The notes: generated by a model from the letters alone, not told the origin. DNA of 64,000 nucleotides from Alloalcanivorax venustensis ISO4 (GCF_015356855.1 NZ_ARXR01000008.1:1-64000), one strand, 5' to 3'; counted from the stretch's first letter, positions 41,328 through 50,008 are shown. Program-made: numbers and translations.

Positions 41328-42293
41328 TCATTGGATTTCCAACACGCGTTTGCCGCTGAACGCGTCCTCGATCATGTGCGCGTGCGCCGCCGGCGCATCG
41401 CTGAACGGGAACGTCTTCAAGGGCAGCGGCCGCAGGCGGCCGTTGGCGAACAGCGGTGCCAGGCGGTCGTTGAACACATTGGCGATGGCGATGCGCTTCT
41501 CCAGCGGCTGGCTGCGCATGGTCATGGCGGTGAGCGTCTGCCGGCGCTGCATCATGCCGCGCAGGTCCAGCTCGGTCTTGGTGCCGCCCAGCACGCCGAT
41601 CATCACCAGCGTGCCTTCGATGCGCAGGCCCTTGAGCAGCTGGTTCCAGTCCGGGCCCACCATGTCGAAGATCACCGCCACGCCCTCGCCGGTAATCTCT
41701 TTCAGGCGCTCGGGCAGGGTGTCGTCCTCCAGCACGCCCTCCACCAGCCCCATCTCGCGGGCGGTGGCCAGGTTGTCCAGGTTGCGGCTCGAGCCGATCG
41801 GCCGCGCGCCCAGCGCGTTGGCCAGTTGCACGCCCGCCAGGCCGACGCCGGCGGTGGCCGGGCGCACCAGCACCCACTGCCCCGGCTGCAGGCCGCCTTC
41901 CAGGAACATCGCCCGGTAGGCGGTCAGAAACGCTTCCGGAATGGTGGCGCCGGTGGCGAAGTCGATCTCGTCCGGCAGCGTCAGGGTTTCACGCTCGTGG
42001 GTCACCAGGTATTCGGAATAGGCACAGCCCGGAATCAGGCCCATCACCCGGTCGCCGACCTTGCGGCCCATCACCTGGCTGCCCACCGCCTCGATTTCAC
42101 CGGCGTATTCCAGGCCCGGCACGCTGCTGTCGAAGCCCGGCGGCGCCGGGTAAAGCCCCTTCACTTGCAAGATATCCGCCCGGTTCACGCCCATGGCGCG
42201 CACTTTCACGCGCACCTGGTCCGGTCCCGGCTCCGGTGTGGTCATGGACGCCAGCTTAATCGTGTGGTCGTCTTGGATTTGCCACGCTTGCAT
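41328..42293 (-). CDS. Zinc-free MDR oxidoreductase, quinone reductase-like
   Basis: A 321-residue medium-chain dehydrogenase/reductase. The substrate half carries AMGVNRADILQVKGLYP and VPGLEYAGEIEAVGSQV; the nucleotide half carries VLVRPATAGVGLAGVQLANALG. Zinc-binding cysteines are absent, so it resembles quinone oxidoreductase and enoyl reductase members. The ATG at 42293 sits about 30 bases from the divergent MBL-hydrolase start. The substrate is unknown. Confidence 0.88.
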   Translation of the reverse strand: MQAWQIQDDHTIKLASMTTPEPGPDQVRVKVRAMGVNRADILQVKGLYPAPPGFDSSVPGLEYAGEIEAVGSQVMGRKVGDRVMGLIPGCAYSEYLVTHERETLTLPDEIDFATGATIPEAFLTAYRAMFLEGGLQPGQWVLVRPATAGVGLAGVQLANALGARPIGSSRNLDNLATAREMGLVEGVLEDDTLPERLKEITGEGVAVIFDMVGPDWNQLLKGLRIEGTLVMIGVLGGTKTELDLRGMMQRRQTLTAMTMRSQPLEKRIAIANVFNDRLAPLFANGRLRPLPLKTFPFSDAPAAHAHMIEDAFSGKRVLEIQ

Positions 42294-42322
42294 TCTCGTC
42301 TCCCTGCTACGGATGTTTTGTT

Positions 42323-43348
42323 ATGACCGACCCGCTTCGGTACCCGTTCGATCAGGCCCCGGAACCCGGTCAGCGCCGGGAAGTGGCCCCCGGCGTGCAC
42401 TGGTTGAACTTTCCTCTGCCGTTCGCCCTCGACCACATCAATTTGTGGCTGCTCGAGGACGGCGACGGCTGGACCCTGGTGGACACGGGTTTCTCGTCCC
42501 GTCACACCCAGGAAATCTGGCGCACCGCCTTCCAGGATGCCCTGGGCGGGCGGCCCATCCACCGTATCATCGTCACCCACTACCACCCGGACCACATCGG
42601 CCAGGCCGGCTGGCTGGCGCGGCAGTTCCAGGCCCCGGTGTGGATGACCCGGGGCGAGTGGGCGCTCACCACCCAGCTGCACGCGGCCAGCGACCAGGAG
42701 ATCGGCGACAACTTCCGCGCCTTCTTCGGCCGCCACGGCGTGCCCGGTGACGACCTGGACGCCCTGGCCGGGCGCGGCAACACCTTCCGCAAGATTCTGC
42801 CGGAACTGCCGCCGCAACCGGAAACCCTGGCCGCCGGCGACGCCGTCACCGTCAACGGCGACACCTGGCGGGTGCACATCGGCCGCGGCCATGCCCCGGA
42901 GCACATCTGCCTTTACCGCGAGCGCGACCAGGTGCTGATCAGCGGCGACCAGGTGCTGCCGAAAATCTCCAGCAACCTGACGGTGCGCGCGCTGGATCCG
43001 GAGGACGACCCGGTCACCGCCTTCACCGACTCCCTGCGCGCCCTGCGCGACGCCATGGACGAGGACACCCTGGTGCTGCCCGCCCACGGGCTGCCGTTCC
43101 ACGGCCTGCACGCCCGGGTGAACGACCTCTGCGATCACCACCGCGAGCAGCTCGACGCCGCCGAGGACGCCTGCCGGCAACAGCCGATCACCGCCCACGA
43201 TCTGCTGCCGGTGCTGTTCAAGCGCAAGCTCGACAGCCACCAGCTGATGTTCGCCATGGGTGAAAGCATCGCCCACCTCAACTGCCTGCTCGCCACCGGC
43301 CGCGTTACCCGCCAGGAGCGCGACGGCCGCCTCTATTTCAGCGCCTGA
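42323..43348 (+). CDS. MBL-fold metallo-hydrolase
   Basis: A 341-residue metallo-beta-lactamase-fold hydrolase. The metal motif THYHPDHIG provides His86, His88, Asp90 and His91; further ligands are in GRGHAPEHICLY and the ISGDQVLP stretch. The C-terminal helical region (about 245-341) resembles the winged-helix tail of the long LACTB2/RNaseZ-unlike group of acyl-CoA-linked MBL hydrolases. It is divergent from the quinone reductase. The substrate is unknown; thioester or lactone hydrolysis is a guess. Confidence 0.88.
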   Translation: MTDPLRYPFDQAPEPGQRREVAPGVHWLNFPLPFALDHINLWLLEDGDGWTLVDTGFSSRHTQEIWRTAFQDALGGRPIHRIIVTHYHPDHIGQAGWLARQFQAPVWMTRGEWALTTQLHAASDQEIGDNFRAFFGRHGVPGDDLDALAGRGNTFRKILPELPPQPETLAAGDAVTVNGDTWRVHIGRGHAPEHICLYRERDQVLISGDQVLPKISSNLTVRALDPEDDPVTAFTDSLRALRDAMDEDTLVLPAHGLPFHGLHARVNDLCDHHREQLDAAEDACRQQPITAHDLLPVLFKRKLDSHQLMFAMGESIAHLNCLLATGRVTRQERDGRLYFSA

Positions 43349-43371
43349 CCGCACTTTGTGGGGCCGGGCCT

Positions 43372-43519
43372 TTGTGGGAGCGGGCCCAACCCGCGAAAGG
43401 GTGGCTTACAGCCACCCGGCAGGATTCCAGAGGCCTTTCTAACGGTGGCACAAACAACCTCTCTGGGATCCTGCCGGCAAGCAAAGCTTGCCTTTCGCTT
43501 GCAGGGCAAGCTCCCACAA
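43372..43519. repeat. REP-like inverted pair (copy R6)
   Basis: It runs from TTGTGGGAGCGGGCCCAACC to GCAAGCTCCCACAAG; a short GTGGGGCCGGGCC stretch just before looks like a damaged extra arm. It lies between convergent genes (MBL hydrolase and the membrane protein). Confidence 0.85.
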
Positions 43520-43605
43520 GGCGCGCTCGCACAAAATCAGCTCTCAACATACCGCCGAGAATGTCGGTTGCATTGTATAAATTGGCTGGGCGGCGCTCCG
43601 CCGGC

Positions 43606-45000
43606 TCAATAAAACGCATCGACCACAAACAACCAGCCGCTGATCAGCGGCAGCAGCAGCAAAAAGAACAACCCGTCCCAGCGCCAGGCCAGGGTATAGG
43701 GCGAGCGCCCGGTGAGTTGCGCCAGCACCATCATGGCGGCGGTGAACGGCGACGAGATCATCGCCAGGCTCCAGGCGCTCATCAGCGCCACGGCCAGCAC
43801 CTGCGGCTCCAGGCCGATCACATGGGTGTCGGCGAACAGCCCGGCGATCAGCGTCACCGACACGATCGGGTTGAGCCCCACCTGGGCCAGCAGCAGCACC
43901 ACCAGCATCGCCGTCACCGCCGCCGGCGCGCCGTGCAGGCCGGTGGCGATCAGCAGGTCGCCGAGCCACGCCTGGTCCACCAGCGGAATCAACAGCCCGC
44001 CGAGAAACGCCGAGCCGCCCAGCACCGCGATCTCATTGCGGCTGGCGCCGAAGATCAGCCGTGAATGCCGGCCCAGCAGGGTCACCGCGCGCACCACCCC
44101 GGTGCCGCCGCCCAGCCGCCGCCGCTGCACCGCCATCCAGCCCACCGCGCTCAGCGGGCAGGCGATCAGCACCGCCACCGGCAGCCGCACGTCCAGGCCC
44201 AGGCTCACCACGAACACCAGCACGGTGATGCCCAGCGCCAGCAGAATAAAACGGTAGAGCGGCCCGGAAGCGGGGCGGGATGCGGTCGGGGCGGTCAGGT
44301 GGCGGGGCCGCAGCAGCCAGTCCAGCGCCCAGCCGAGGAAGAACACCAGGCCGGCGGTGGGGAACGCCACCGGCGCGATCGTCGACCAGGTCAGTTGCGG
44401 CATGGTCGACAGAATCACCGCCAGGGTAATCCCCAGCGGCGACACCAGCGGCGCCAGCGAAAAGCCGCGCAGCATCGCCATCATCATGCGCCGCTCGCGG
44501 ATCGACTGAATCGCCTTAACGCCGCCGGCCGCCCTCAGGCTGTTGCTGCGCTGCACCATGGCGCCGAACAGATTGAGCACGCCGATATTGACGATCATGC
44601 CGAACAGGGCGCTGCCCAGCGAAAGAGTAGGGTAGCGCCACGTCGGGCGCTGGCGGATCAGCACCTGGCCGGCGTCGCGGATCAACCGCGAACGCATCGC
44701 CGACACCCGCAGCAGCCCCAGGGCGGACACGAAGGTGGCGAAGAAGCAGAAGCGGTCCCAGGCGTCGAGGAGAATCGGCAGAGGGTCGGAGTGGAACGCC
44801 GCCACCGAGGTCGCCAGGGTCAGCGCCACCAGCTGCAGCCCTCGGGCCAGATAGCCTTGGCGGGGCCATTGAACGATCAGATAGATAAGAAGTGCGGGGC
44901 GGGCCATCCATAGCCCGATGTCTTGCAACCCGCTGTCGGCGGTGAGCGCCATCAAGGTGCCGATCATGCAGATCGGCAGGGAGAATCTCAGCATTGTCAT
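43606..45000 (-). CDS. Multi-pass membrane protein, possibly an ion-transporter-superfamily permease
   Basis: A 464-residue protein with about 10-12 hydrophobic segments spread over its whole length, split by a polar loop with RLGGGTGVVRAVTLLGRHSR near residue 320. The repeated pattern of short helices with GASRNEIAVLGGSAFLGGLLIP and VGLNPIVSVTLIAGLF resembles carboxylate or arsenite-type permeases, but I do not recognise the family. No good ribosome site precedes the start, which lies next to a family C array. Its transport function is a guess from topology alone. Confidence 0.7.
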   Translation of the reverse strand: MTMLRFSLPICMIGTLMALTADSGLQDIGLWMARPALLIYLIVQWPRQGYLARGLQLVALTLATSVAAFHSDPLPILLDAWDRFCFFATFVSALGLLRVSAMRSRLIRDAGQVLIRQRPTWRYPTLSLGSALFGMIVNIGVLNLFGAMVQRSNSLRAAGGVKAIQSIRERRMMMAMLRGFSLAPLVSPLGITLAVILSTMPQLTWSTIAPVAFPTAGLVFFLGWALDWLLRPRHLTAPTASRPASGPLYRFILLALGITVLVFVVSLGLDVRLPVAVLIACPLSAVGWMAVQRRRLGGGTGVVRAVTLLGRHSRLIFGASRNEIAVLGGSAFLGGLLIPLVDQAWLGDLLIATGLHGAPAAVTAMLVVLLLAQVGLNPIVSVTLIAGLFADTHVIGLEPQVLAVALMSAWSLAMISSPFTAAMMVLAQLTGRSPYTLAWRWDGLFFLLLLPLISGWLFVVDAFY

Positions 45001-45002
45001 TG

Positions 45003-45080
45003 CGATACAGGATGAAGGATACAGGATACAGGAGGCGGCGCGGTGCTAACCCTTAACCCTGTATCCTGCATCCTGAATCG
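45003..45080. repeat. Heptamer inverted array, family C (copy C2)
   Basis: Left arm: GATACAG, GATGAAG, GATACAG, GATACAG. Right arm on the other strand: GATTCAG, GATGCAG, GATACAG. It fills the 92-base space between the acyl-CoA dehydrogenase and the membrane-protein gene. Confidence 0.82.
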
Positions 45081-45092
45081 CGGCGTCAGCCG

Positions 45093-46244
45093 CTATTGCG
45101 CGTCGCGAACCATGCCCCTGGCGATGACGATCTGCTGGATCTGGGTGGTGCCTTCGTAGATCCGGAACAGGCGCACGTCGCGGTAGAAGCGCTCCACCGC
45201 GTACTCGGCCATGTAGCCGGCGCCGCCGTGAATCTGCACGGCGCGGTCCGCCACCCGGCCCACCATCTCGGCGCAGAACAGCTTGCAGCAGGAGGCATCG
45301 AGGCTGACGTTCTTGCCGGCGTCCTTACTGCGCGCCGCTTCCAGCACCATGGAACGGCCGGCGAACGCTTCCGCGCGGGAATCGGCCAGCATCGCCTGGA
45401 TCAACTGATGGTCGGCCAGCGGCGCGCCGAACTGCTTGCGCTCCATGGCGAAGCGCAGCGCGTCCTCGATCAGACGCTCGGCCACGCCCACGCACACCGC
45501 GGAGATGTGCAGACGGCCCCGGTCCAGCACCTTCATGGCGGTCTTGAAGCCCTGGCCTTCCTTGCCGCCGATAATGTTCTCGGCGGGCACCCGGCAGTCC
45601 TCGAAGGTGATATCGCACACATGGGCGCCTTTCTGGCCCATCTTCACGTCCGGCTTGCCGCGGATCAGCCCCGGCGTGTCGCCTTCCACGATAAAGGCGG
45701 TGATGCCGCCGGCGCCCTTGTTGTTCTGGTCGGTGCGCGCCATCACCGTGTACAGGCCGGCTTCCGGGCCGTTGGTGATGTAACGCTTGGTGCCGTTGAG
45801 AATGTAGTGGTCGCCGTCCTTGTCCGCGCGGGTCTTCAGGCTCGCCGCGTCGGAGCCCACGTCCGGCTCGGTCAGACAGAACGAGCTGATCACTTCGCCG
45901 GTGGCCAGGCGCGGCACGTACTTCTGCTTCTGCTCTTCGGTGCCGTCGATCAGAATGCCCTGGGCACCGATGCCGTTATTGGTGCCGAAGAAAGAGCGGA
46001 ACGCCGGCGAAGTGTGGCCGATCTCGAACGCCACCAGGGCTTCCTCTTCCATGGTCAGGCCCAGGCCGCCGTACTCCTCGGGAATCGACAAACCGAACAA
46101 ACCCATCTCTTTCATTTCCCGGGCGATGTCCTCGGGAATGGCGTCGTTCTCGGCCACGGATTGCTCCGCCGGAATCAGGCGGTCGCGGACGAAACGGTGG
46201 ATGGTATCGACGAGCTGGTTGAGTACTTCCTGGTCGCGAATCAT
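45093..46244 (-). CDS. Acyl-CoA dehydrogenase (short/branched-chain type)
   Basis: A 383-residue FAD enzyme of classical form. SSFCLTEPDVGSDAASLKTRA (about 122-142) is the flavin loop, and FRIYEGTTQIQQIVIAR at the C-terminus carries the catalytic-type Glu, unlike the PimC/PimD pair upstream in the window. GFKTAMKVLDRGRLHISAVCVG lies in the substrate-binding core. It is driven by lipid-box promoter site 4 and is divergent from the thiolase, which could act two steps later in the same pathway. Confidence 0.93.
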   Translation of the reverse strand: MIRDQEVLNQLVDTIHRFVRDRLIPAEQSVAENDAIPEDIAREMKEMGLFGLSIPEEYGGLGLTMEEEALVAFEIGHTSPAFRSFFGTNNGIGAQGILIDGTEEQKQKYVPRLATGEVISSFCLTEPDVGSDAASLKTRADKDGDHYILNGTKRYITNGPEAGLYTVMARTDQNNKGAGGITAFIVEGDTPGLIRGKPDVKMGQKGAHVCDITFEDCRVPAENIIGGKEGQGFKTAMKVLDRGRLHISAVCVGVAERLIEDALRFAMERKQFGAPLADHQLIQAMLADSRAEAFAGRSMVLEAARSKDAGKNVSLDASCCKLFCAEMVGRVADRAVQIHGGAGYMAEYAVERFYRDVRLFRIYEGTTQIQQIVIARGMVRDAQ

Positions 46245-46287
46245 GGGCGTTGTTCTGTCGTTGGTTTTAGTCAGCGTATTGCATCAA

Positions 46288-46334
46288 ACTCTGTCACGAC
46301 CTATGCTTTTCGTCAAGTTTCGGAATTGTGTTCC
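46288..46334 (-). promoter_or_regulatory. Promoter with shared lipid-gene box (site 4)
   Basis: Read on the minus strand: box GGAAC-ACA-ATTCC (46334-46322), 5 bp, TTGACG (46316-46311), 17 bp, CAGAGT (46293-46288). It directs transcription into the acyl-CoA dehydrogenase at 46244 and could also influence the divergent thiolase. Confidence 0.62.
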
Positions 46335-46360
46335 GCTTAGCGGACATGCGCCTGGCGGCG

Positions 46361-46513
46361 CGATACAGGATGCAGGATTCAGGGTACAGCGCGGGGACGG
46401 CACAATGTCTTCGGGATGCCTGCGCCCGCGCTTGAACGTTCGTGCGCGGCCACGGTGGTTTTCGTTCGGCACGGCCCGATTCGCGCTGAATCCTGCATCC
46501 TGAATCCTGAATC
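46361..46513. repeat. Heptamer inverted array, family C (copy C3)
   Basis: Left arm (46361-46389): GATACAGG, ATGCAGG, ATTCAGG. Right arm (46489-46513): the inverse TGAATCC, TGCATCC, TGAATCC, TGAATC. The centre is the longest of the three family C copies. Confidence 0.8.
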
Positions 46514-46547
46514 GGCGGCGTAGCCGCCTGACCAACGAGGACCAACC

Positions 46548-47753
46548 ATGCTCGACGCCTACATTTATGACGGCCTGCGCACCCCCTTCGGCCGCCACGC
46601 CGGTGCTCTGGCGCCGGTCCGCCCGGACGACCTGCTCGCCCACGTGGTTCGCGCCCTGATTGAGCGCAACCCGTTCGACACCGCCCTCTATGAAGACCTG
46701 GTGGCCGGCAACACCAACCAGGCCGGTGAAGACGCCCGCAACGTGGCCCGCCACGCGGCGCTGCTGGCCGGGCTGCCGGAATCCGTGGCCGGCCTCACCG
46801 TCAACCGCCTGTGCGGTTCCGGCCTGGCCGCCACCCTGGACGCGGCGCGCATGGTCACCGTCGATGAAGGCCAGCTGGTGATCGCCGGCGGCGTCGAATC
46901 CATGAGCCGCGCCCCGTTCGTGATGGCCAAGGCGGAAAGCCCCTACAGCCGCAGCATGCCGATGTTCGATTCCACCATCGGCGCGCGCTTCCCCAACCCC
47001 AAGATCCTCAAGCAGTTCGGCGGCGACACCATGCCGGAAACCGCCCAGAACGTGGCCTCCGATCTGGGCATCAGCCGCGAGCAGGCGGACGCCTACGCGG
47101 CCCAGTCCCAGCGCCGCTACGAAGACGCCCGCGTGGACGGTTTCTTCAAAGAGGAAATCCTGCCGGTGGAGGTGCCCCAGGGCCGCAAGAAGCCGCCGCT
47201 GTCGGTCAGCGAAGACGAGCACCCGCGCCCCGGTACCGGCGTCGATAAGCTCGCCAAGCTGCCCGCCATCGTTGAAGGCGGCGTGGTCACCGCCGGTAAC
47301 GCCTCCGGCGTTAACGACGGCGCCGGCGCCCTGATCATCGGCTCCCGCGCCGCCGGCGAAAAAGCCGGTATCGCCCCCCGCGCGCGCATCATCGCCGGCG
47401 GCGTCGCCGGCGTACCGCCCCGCGTCATGGGCCTGGGCCCGGTGCACGCCTGCAACAAGGTCCTGGAACGCGCCGGCCTCACCCTGGCCGACATGGACGT
47501 GATCGAAATCAACGAAGCCTTCGCCGCCCAGGTACTCGGCTGCTGCAAGCAGCTCGGCCTGCAGGGCGACGACGAGCGCCTCAACCCCAACGGCGGCGCC
47601 ATCGCCGTCGGCCACCCGCTGGGCGCCTCCGGCGTGCGCGTGGCCCTCACCGCCCTGCGCCAGCTCGAGCGCACCGGTGGCCGCTACGCCCTCGTCAGCC
47701 TCTGCATCGGCGTCGGCCAGGGCGTCGCCATGCTCATCGAACGCCAGGCCTGA
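46548..47753 (+). CDS. Acetyl-CoA acyltransferase (thiolase)
   Basis: A 401-residue thiolase that splits 3-oxoacyl-CoA to acetyl-CoA and a shortened acyl-CoA. The nucleophile Cys89 is in NRLCGSGL, His356 in AVGHPLGASG, and the acid/base Cys386 in SLCIGVGQG; NEAFAAQ is also present. All catalytic residues are intact. The sequence is closest in style to FadA/PcaF-type degradative thiolases. It is divergent from the acyl-CoA dehydrogenase across a promoter and repeat region. Confidence 0.94.
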   Translation: MLDAYIYDGLRTPFGRHAGALAPVRPDDLLAHVVRALIERNPFDTALYEDLVAGNTNQAGEDARNVARHAALLAGLPESVAGLTVNRLCGSGLAATLDAARMVTVDEGQLVIAGGVESMSRAPFVMAKAESPYSRSMPMFDSTIGARFPNPKILKQFGGDTMPETAQNVASDLGISREQADAYAAQSQRRYEDARVDGFFKEEILPVEVPQGRKKPPLSVSEDEHPRPGTGVDKLAKLPAIVEGGVVTAGNASGVNDGAGALIIGSRAAGEKAGIAPRARIIAGGVAGVPPRVMGLGPVHACNKVLERAGLTLADMDVIEINEAFAAQVLGCCKQLGLQGDDERLNPNGGAIAVGHPLGASGVRVALTALRQLERTGGRYALVSLCIGVGQGVAMLIERQA

Positions 47754-47758
47754 AGCGC

Positions 47759-47834
47759 TTGTGCGAGCGGGCCTTGCCCGCGAAAGGCCGGCTTCCAGCC
47801 GGCCGGCAGGATCCCAGAGAGCCTGTTTGTGCTG
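47759..47834. repeat. REP-like half element (copy R7) abutting the toxin gene
   Basis: The left arm GTGCGAGCGGGCCTTGCCCG through GGCCGGCAGGATCCCAGAGAG is followed by the central GTTTGTGCTGTTAGCGG, then the sequence changes into the AbiEii-type gene, whose stop is at 47835. The right arm is missing. Confidence 0.78.
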
Positions 47835-48566
47835 TTAGCGGTGAAGTTCGTCGCGTGATCTTTGGGTAACAGGAAGTTCTTGATCGCTTGCAAGCAGATC
47901 AATGCCATCCAGAATCAACGCTCGATCCCGGACTTCGAGAGCACTGAAACACTTGCGCCTGTAGTCGTCGGAGCCTTGAAATTTTTTCAGCGCGTTTTCC
48001 AGTGGAACCAGCACGGGATAAGCATCTTCCGCCTTGGCGATGGCCTGTTCGCTCGAACCTTCGTTGAGCCTTAGCACGGCGAGATCGATAAGGTCCCGCG
48101 ACTCAATGCTGGAGTCGTTCCATCGGTCCGCGTTGGCAAGCAGCTTTTCCGCATACCGGTCGATGGTGCTCAGACAAGGTATATTGAGCCAATCGGGTTG
48201 CTCCGGCGATTCCAGGTCGATTCGAGCTTCACAGACGATCTCGAATTTGATCGGCGTGTCATCCGCGACGACTAGAAAGCGAATGCCGTATTGGTCGGCT
48301 TTGATATCCCGGGGAAATTCCAGTCCCGTCGTTTTTTTGAAAAGGAACTCGGGCTTGCCCGTGGCTTCCATGACGGCCTTTCGCAATGTTCGGTAGCCGC
48401 TGCCCACCGGGCAAAGAAAGTCGATATCTTTGCTCCAGCGATACTCTCCGTGGAGCAAAGAAATCAGTGTCCCGCCCCCGAAACAGGCTTCGGCTTCAAC
48501 AAAAAGGGAAGAGTCGAGGGAGGTCAGGATGTGATGGATTTTACGGTGATGCGGATGATCAAACAT
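47835..48566 (-). CDS. AbiEii/AbiGii-type nucleotidyltransferase toxin
   Basis: A 243-residue protein of the nucleotidyltransferase-like toxin family (AbiEii/MenT). The motif GGGTLISLLHGEYRWSKDIDFL holds the Gly-rich turn (30-33) and acidic residues Asp47 and Asp49, and KFEIVCEARIDL provides the third acidic site. Toxins of this family modify tRNA 3' ends or phage-related targets. The small gene upstream overlaps it by eight bases, suggesting the antitoxin; the usual AbiEi protein is absent. Base use is more AT-rich than the neighbours, consistent with transfer. Confidence 0.85.
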   Translation of the reverse strand: MFDHPHHRKIHHILTSLDSSLFVEAEACFGGGTLISLLHGEYRWSKDIDFLCPVGSGYRTLRKAVMEATGKPEFLFKKTTGLEFPRDIKADQYGIRFLVVADDTPIKFEIVCEARIDLESPEQPDWLNIPCLSTIDRYAEKLLANADRWNDSSIESRDLIDLAVLRLNEGSSEQAIAKAEDAYPVLVPLENALKKFQGSDDYRRKCFSALEVRDRALILDGIDLLASDQELPVTQRSRDELHR

Positions 48567-48783
48567 CGACCTGGAGCCAAGACCCTTTGCGGGCGGCGAG
48601 TTGCTTCACGAACCCGCGCTCCGTGCCTTCCAGATCGGCAAGCACGCCGCGATAGGCCCAGCCCCGCTCGTAACGGTTGAGCATTTCATCGTTTGTAAGC
48701 ACGCGAACGTTACGCAAATCCCAGCAAATTGCCTCCAAAAAAGGCAGATGCTGTGGTACGCGAACTTCAATGTGCTGTTTCAT
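48559..48783 (-). CDS. Small protein, probable antitoxin partner of the AbiEii-type toxin
   Basis: A 74-residue protein I do not recognise (MKQHIEVRVPQHLPFLEAICWDLRNVRVL...). It precedes and overlaps the toxin gene, the usual position of an antitoxin. It has no AbiEi-type winged helix and no signal peptide; a charged, mixed-helix character is all I can see. It may neutralise the toxin directly. A perfect 21-bp palindrome lies 35 bases upstream of its start. Confidence 0.7.
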   Translation of the reverse strand: MKQHIEVRVPQHLPFLEAICWDLRNVRVLTNDEMLNRYERGWAYRGVLADLEGTERGFVKQLAARKGSWLQVDV

Positions 48784-48818
48784 CTCTGTAACCCTTTGAT
48801 TTTAAAGGATTTTTTTAT

Positions 48819-48866
48819 CTGGCACTGCTAGCGTCTTCCTCGTGCGGAAGACGCTAGCAGTGCCAG
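48819..48866. promoter_or_regulatory. Perfect 21-bp inverted repeat upstream of the toxin pair
   Basis: Bases 48819-48839 pair exactly with 48846-48866 around the six-base loop TCGTGC. On the minus strand it precedes the small-protein gene by about 35 bases. It is followed by an A-rich stretch on that strand, so it is not a terminator for either direction. It may be an operator, an attenuator hairpin or a transfer scar. Confidence 0.6.
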
Positions 48867-48947
48867 AGTTAAATGTCAATTTGCTCTCTTACACTACACA
48901 AAGTGCAGGTGATCGTCCACATACCATAATGACTCCGTGGGCTTGCC

Positions 48948-48969
48948 ATTAGATAGCGCGCTATTTAAT
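48948..48969. promoter_or_regulatory. Palindromic operator candidate of ohrR
   Basis: ATAGCGCGCTAT (48953-48964) is a perfect palindrome, extended by ATT and AAT on each side. It lies nine bases before the ohrR start, where OhrR-type repressors bind their own promoter. Confidence 0.55.
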
Positions 48970-48977
48970 ATCGCCCT

Positions 48978-49430
48978 ATGAATAATCGCACCGACACCCT
49001 GCTCAAGCTCGACCTGCAGGTCTGCTTCGCCCTCTATTCCACCAACCTGGCCATGGCCAAGGTGTACCGGAAACTGCTGCGCGAGCTGGACCTCACCTAT
49101 CCCCAATACCTGGTGATGATGGTGCTGTGGGAGGAGGGCGCCGATGACAACGCGCCGCTCAGCGTGTCGCGCATCGGCGAGCGCCTGTTCCTGGATTCCG
49201 CCACCCTGACGCCGCTGCTCAAGCGCCTGGAAAGCGCCGGGCTGATCGCCCGCCGCCGCGCCGCCGACGACGAGCGCCGCGTGGAGGTGCGCCTCACCGA
49301 CCAGGGCCGCGCCCTGCGTGAGCGCGCCGAAGCGATCCCCGAAGCGGCGGCCTGCGCCAGCCAGTGCGAGCCCGAAGAACTGGCGGCCCTGAAAGCCCAG
49401 CTCGACGACCTCCGCCAGAAATTATCGTAG
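48978..49430 (+). CDS. ohrR: Organic-hydroperoxide sensor OhrR (MarR family)
   Basis: A 150-residue MarR-type repressor. The reactive Cys16 lies in [11 protein letters not shown], as in known OhrR proteins, and the winged helix includes [27 protein letters not shown]. Oxidation of the Cys by organic peroxide should release DNA and induce ohr. The stop codon TAG is contributed by the REP element that follows (GTAGGAGCGGGC). ohr begins 100 bases downstream on the same strand. Confidence 0.92.
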   Translation: MNNRTDTLLKLDLQVCFALYSTNLAMAKVYRKLLRELDLTYPQYLVMMVLWEEGADDNAPLSVSRIGERLFLDSATLTPLLKRLESAGLIARRRAADDERRVEVRLTDQGRALRERAEAIPEAAACASQCEPEELAALKAQLDDLRQKLS

Positions 49431-49503
49431 GAGCGGGCCCTGTGGGAGCGGGCCCCGCCCGCGAAAGGGTGGCTTATAGCCACCCGGCAGGATTCCAGAG
49501 CCA
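49429..49503. repeat. REP-like left-arm element (copy R8), partly duplicated
   Basis: GTAGGAGCGGGCCC is immediately followed by GTGGGAGCGGGCCCCGCC, then CACCCGGCAGGATTCCAGAG. The first arm start is duplicated and the right arm is missing. It begins in the stop codon of ohrR and ends just before ohr. Confidence 0.78.
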
Positions 49504-49530
49504 TCTCTCAAACCCAAAAGGAGAACCACC

Positions 49531-49959
49531 ATGTCCGTAGAAAAAATCCTCTACCAGGCCGAAGCCCGCGCCACCGGCGGCCGTGACGGCCGCGCCGTCT
49601 CCAGCGACGACCAGCTCAACGTCAAACTCACCACCCCCAAGGCCCTCGGTGGCGCCGGCGGTGAAGGCACCAACCCGGAGCAACTGTTCGCCGCCGGCTA
49701 CGCCGCCTGCTTCCTCGGCGCCCTCAAGCTGGTCGCCGGCAAAGCCAAGGTGAAGCTGCCCGAAGACACCCACATCGACGGCAAAGTGGGCATCGGCCCG
49801 GACGGCCAGGGCTTCGGTCTCGCCGTCACCCTCAGCGTCACGCTGCCCGGCCTGGAGCAGGCGCAGGCCGAAGAGCTGGTCAACACCGCCCACCAGGTCT
49901 GCCCGTACTCCAACGCCACCCGCGGCAATATCCCGGTGGACCTGGAAGTACACGTTTAG
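49531..49959 (+). CDS. ohr: Organic hydroperoxide resistance peroxidase Ohr
   Basis: A 142-residue OsmC/Ohr-family thiol peroxidase reducing organic and fatty-acid hydroperoxides with lipoylated partners. The two redox cysteines are Cys60 (YAACFLGAL) and Cys124 ([13 protein letters not shown]), and Arg/Glu partner residues are in place. GGAG precedes the ATG. It is the classic partner of the upstream OhrR, with a REP element between them. Confidence 0.95.
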   Translation: MSVEKILYQAEARATGGRDGRAVSSDDQLNVKLTTPKALGGAGGEGTNPEQLFAAGYAACFLGALKLVAGKAKVKLPEDTHIDGKVGIGPDGQGFGLAVTLSVTLPGLEQAQAEELVNTAHQVCPYSNATRGNIPVDLEVHV

Positions 49960-50008
49960 TAAAAGAGATCACCGCTACCATAAGGCCAGTCACCCATCAG
50001 GAGACCCC

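Larger units (their letters stand above)
46245..46547. other. Divergent regulatory region with promoter site 4 and a family C array
   Basis: It holds the minus-strand promoter of the acyl-CoA dehydrogenase (46288-46334) and both arms of heptamer array C3 (46361-46389 and 46496-46513) with a GC-rich centre of about 106 bases. I see no separate promoter for the thiolase with confidence. Confidence 0.6.

Noticed and set aside
48819-48866. Perfect hairpin as a transcription terminator
   Set aside because: Neither strand has a T-tract after the stem; on the minus strand A residues follow.
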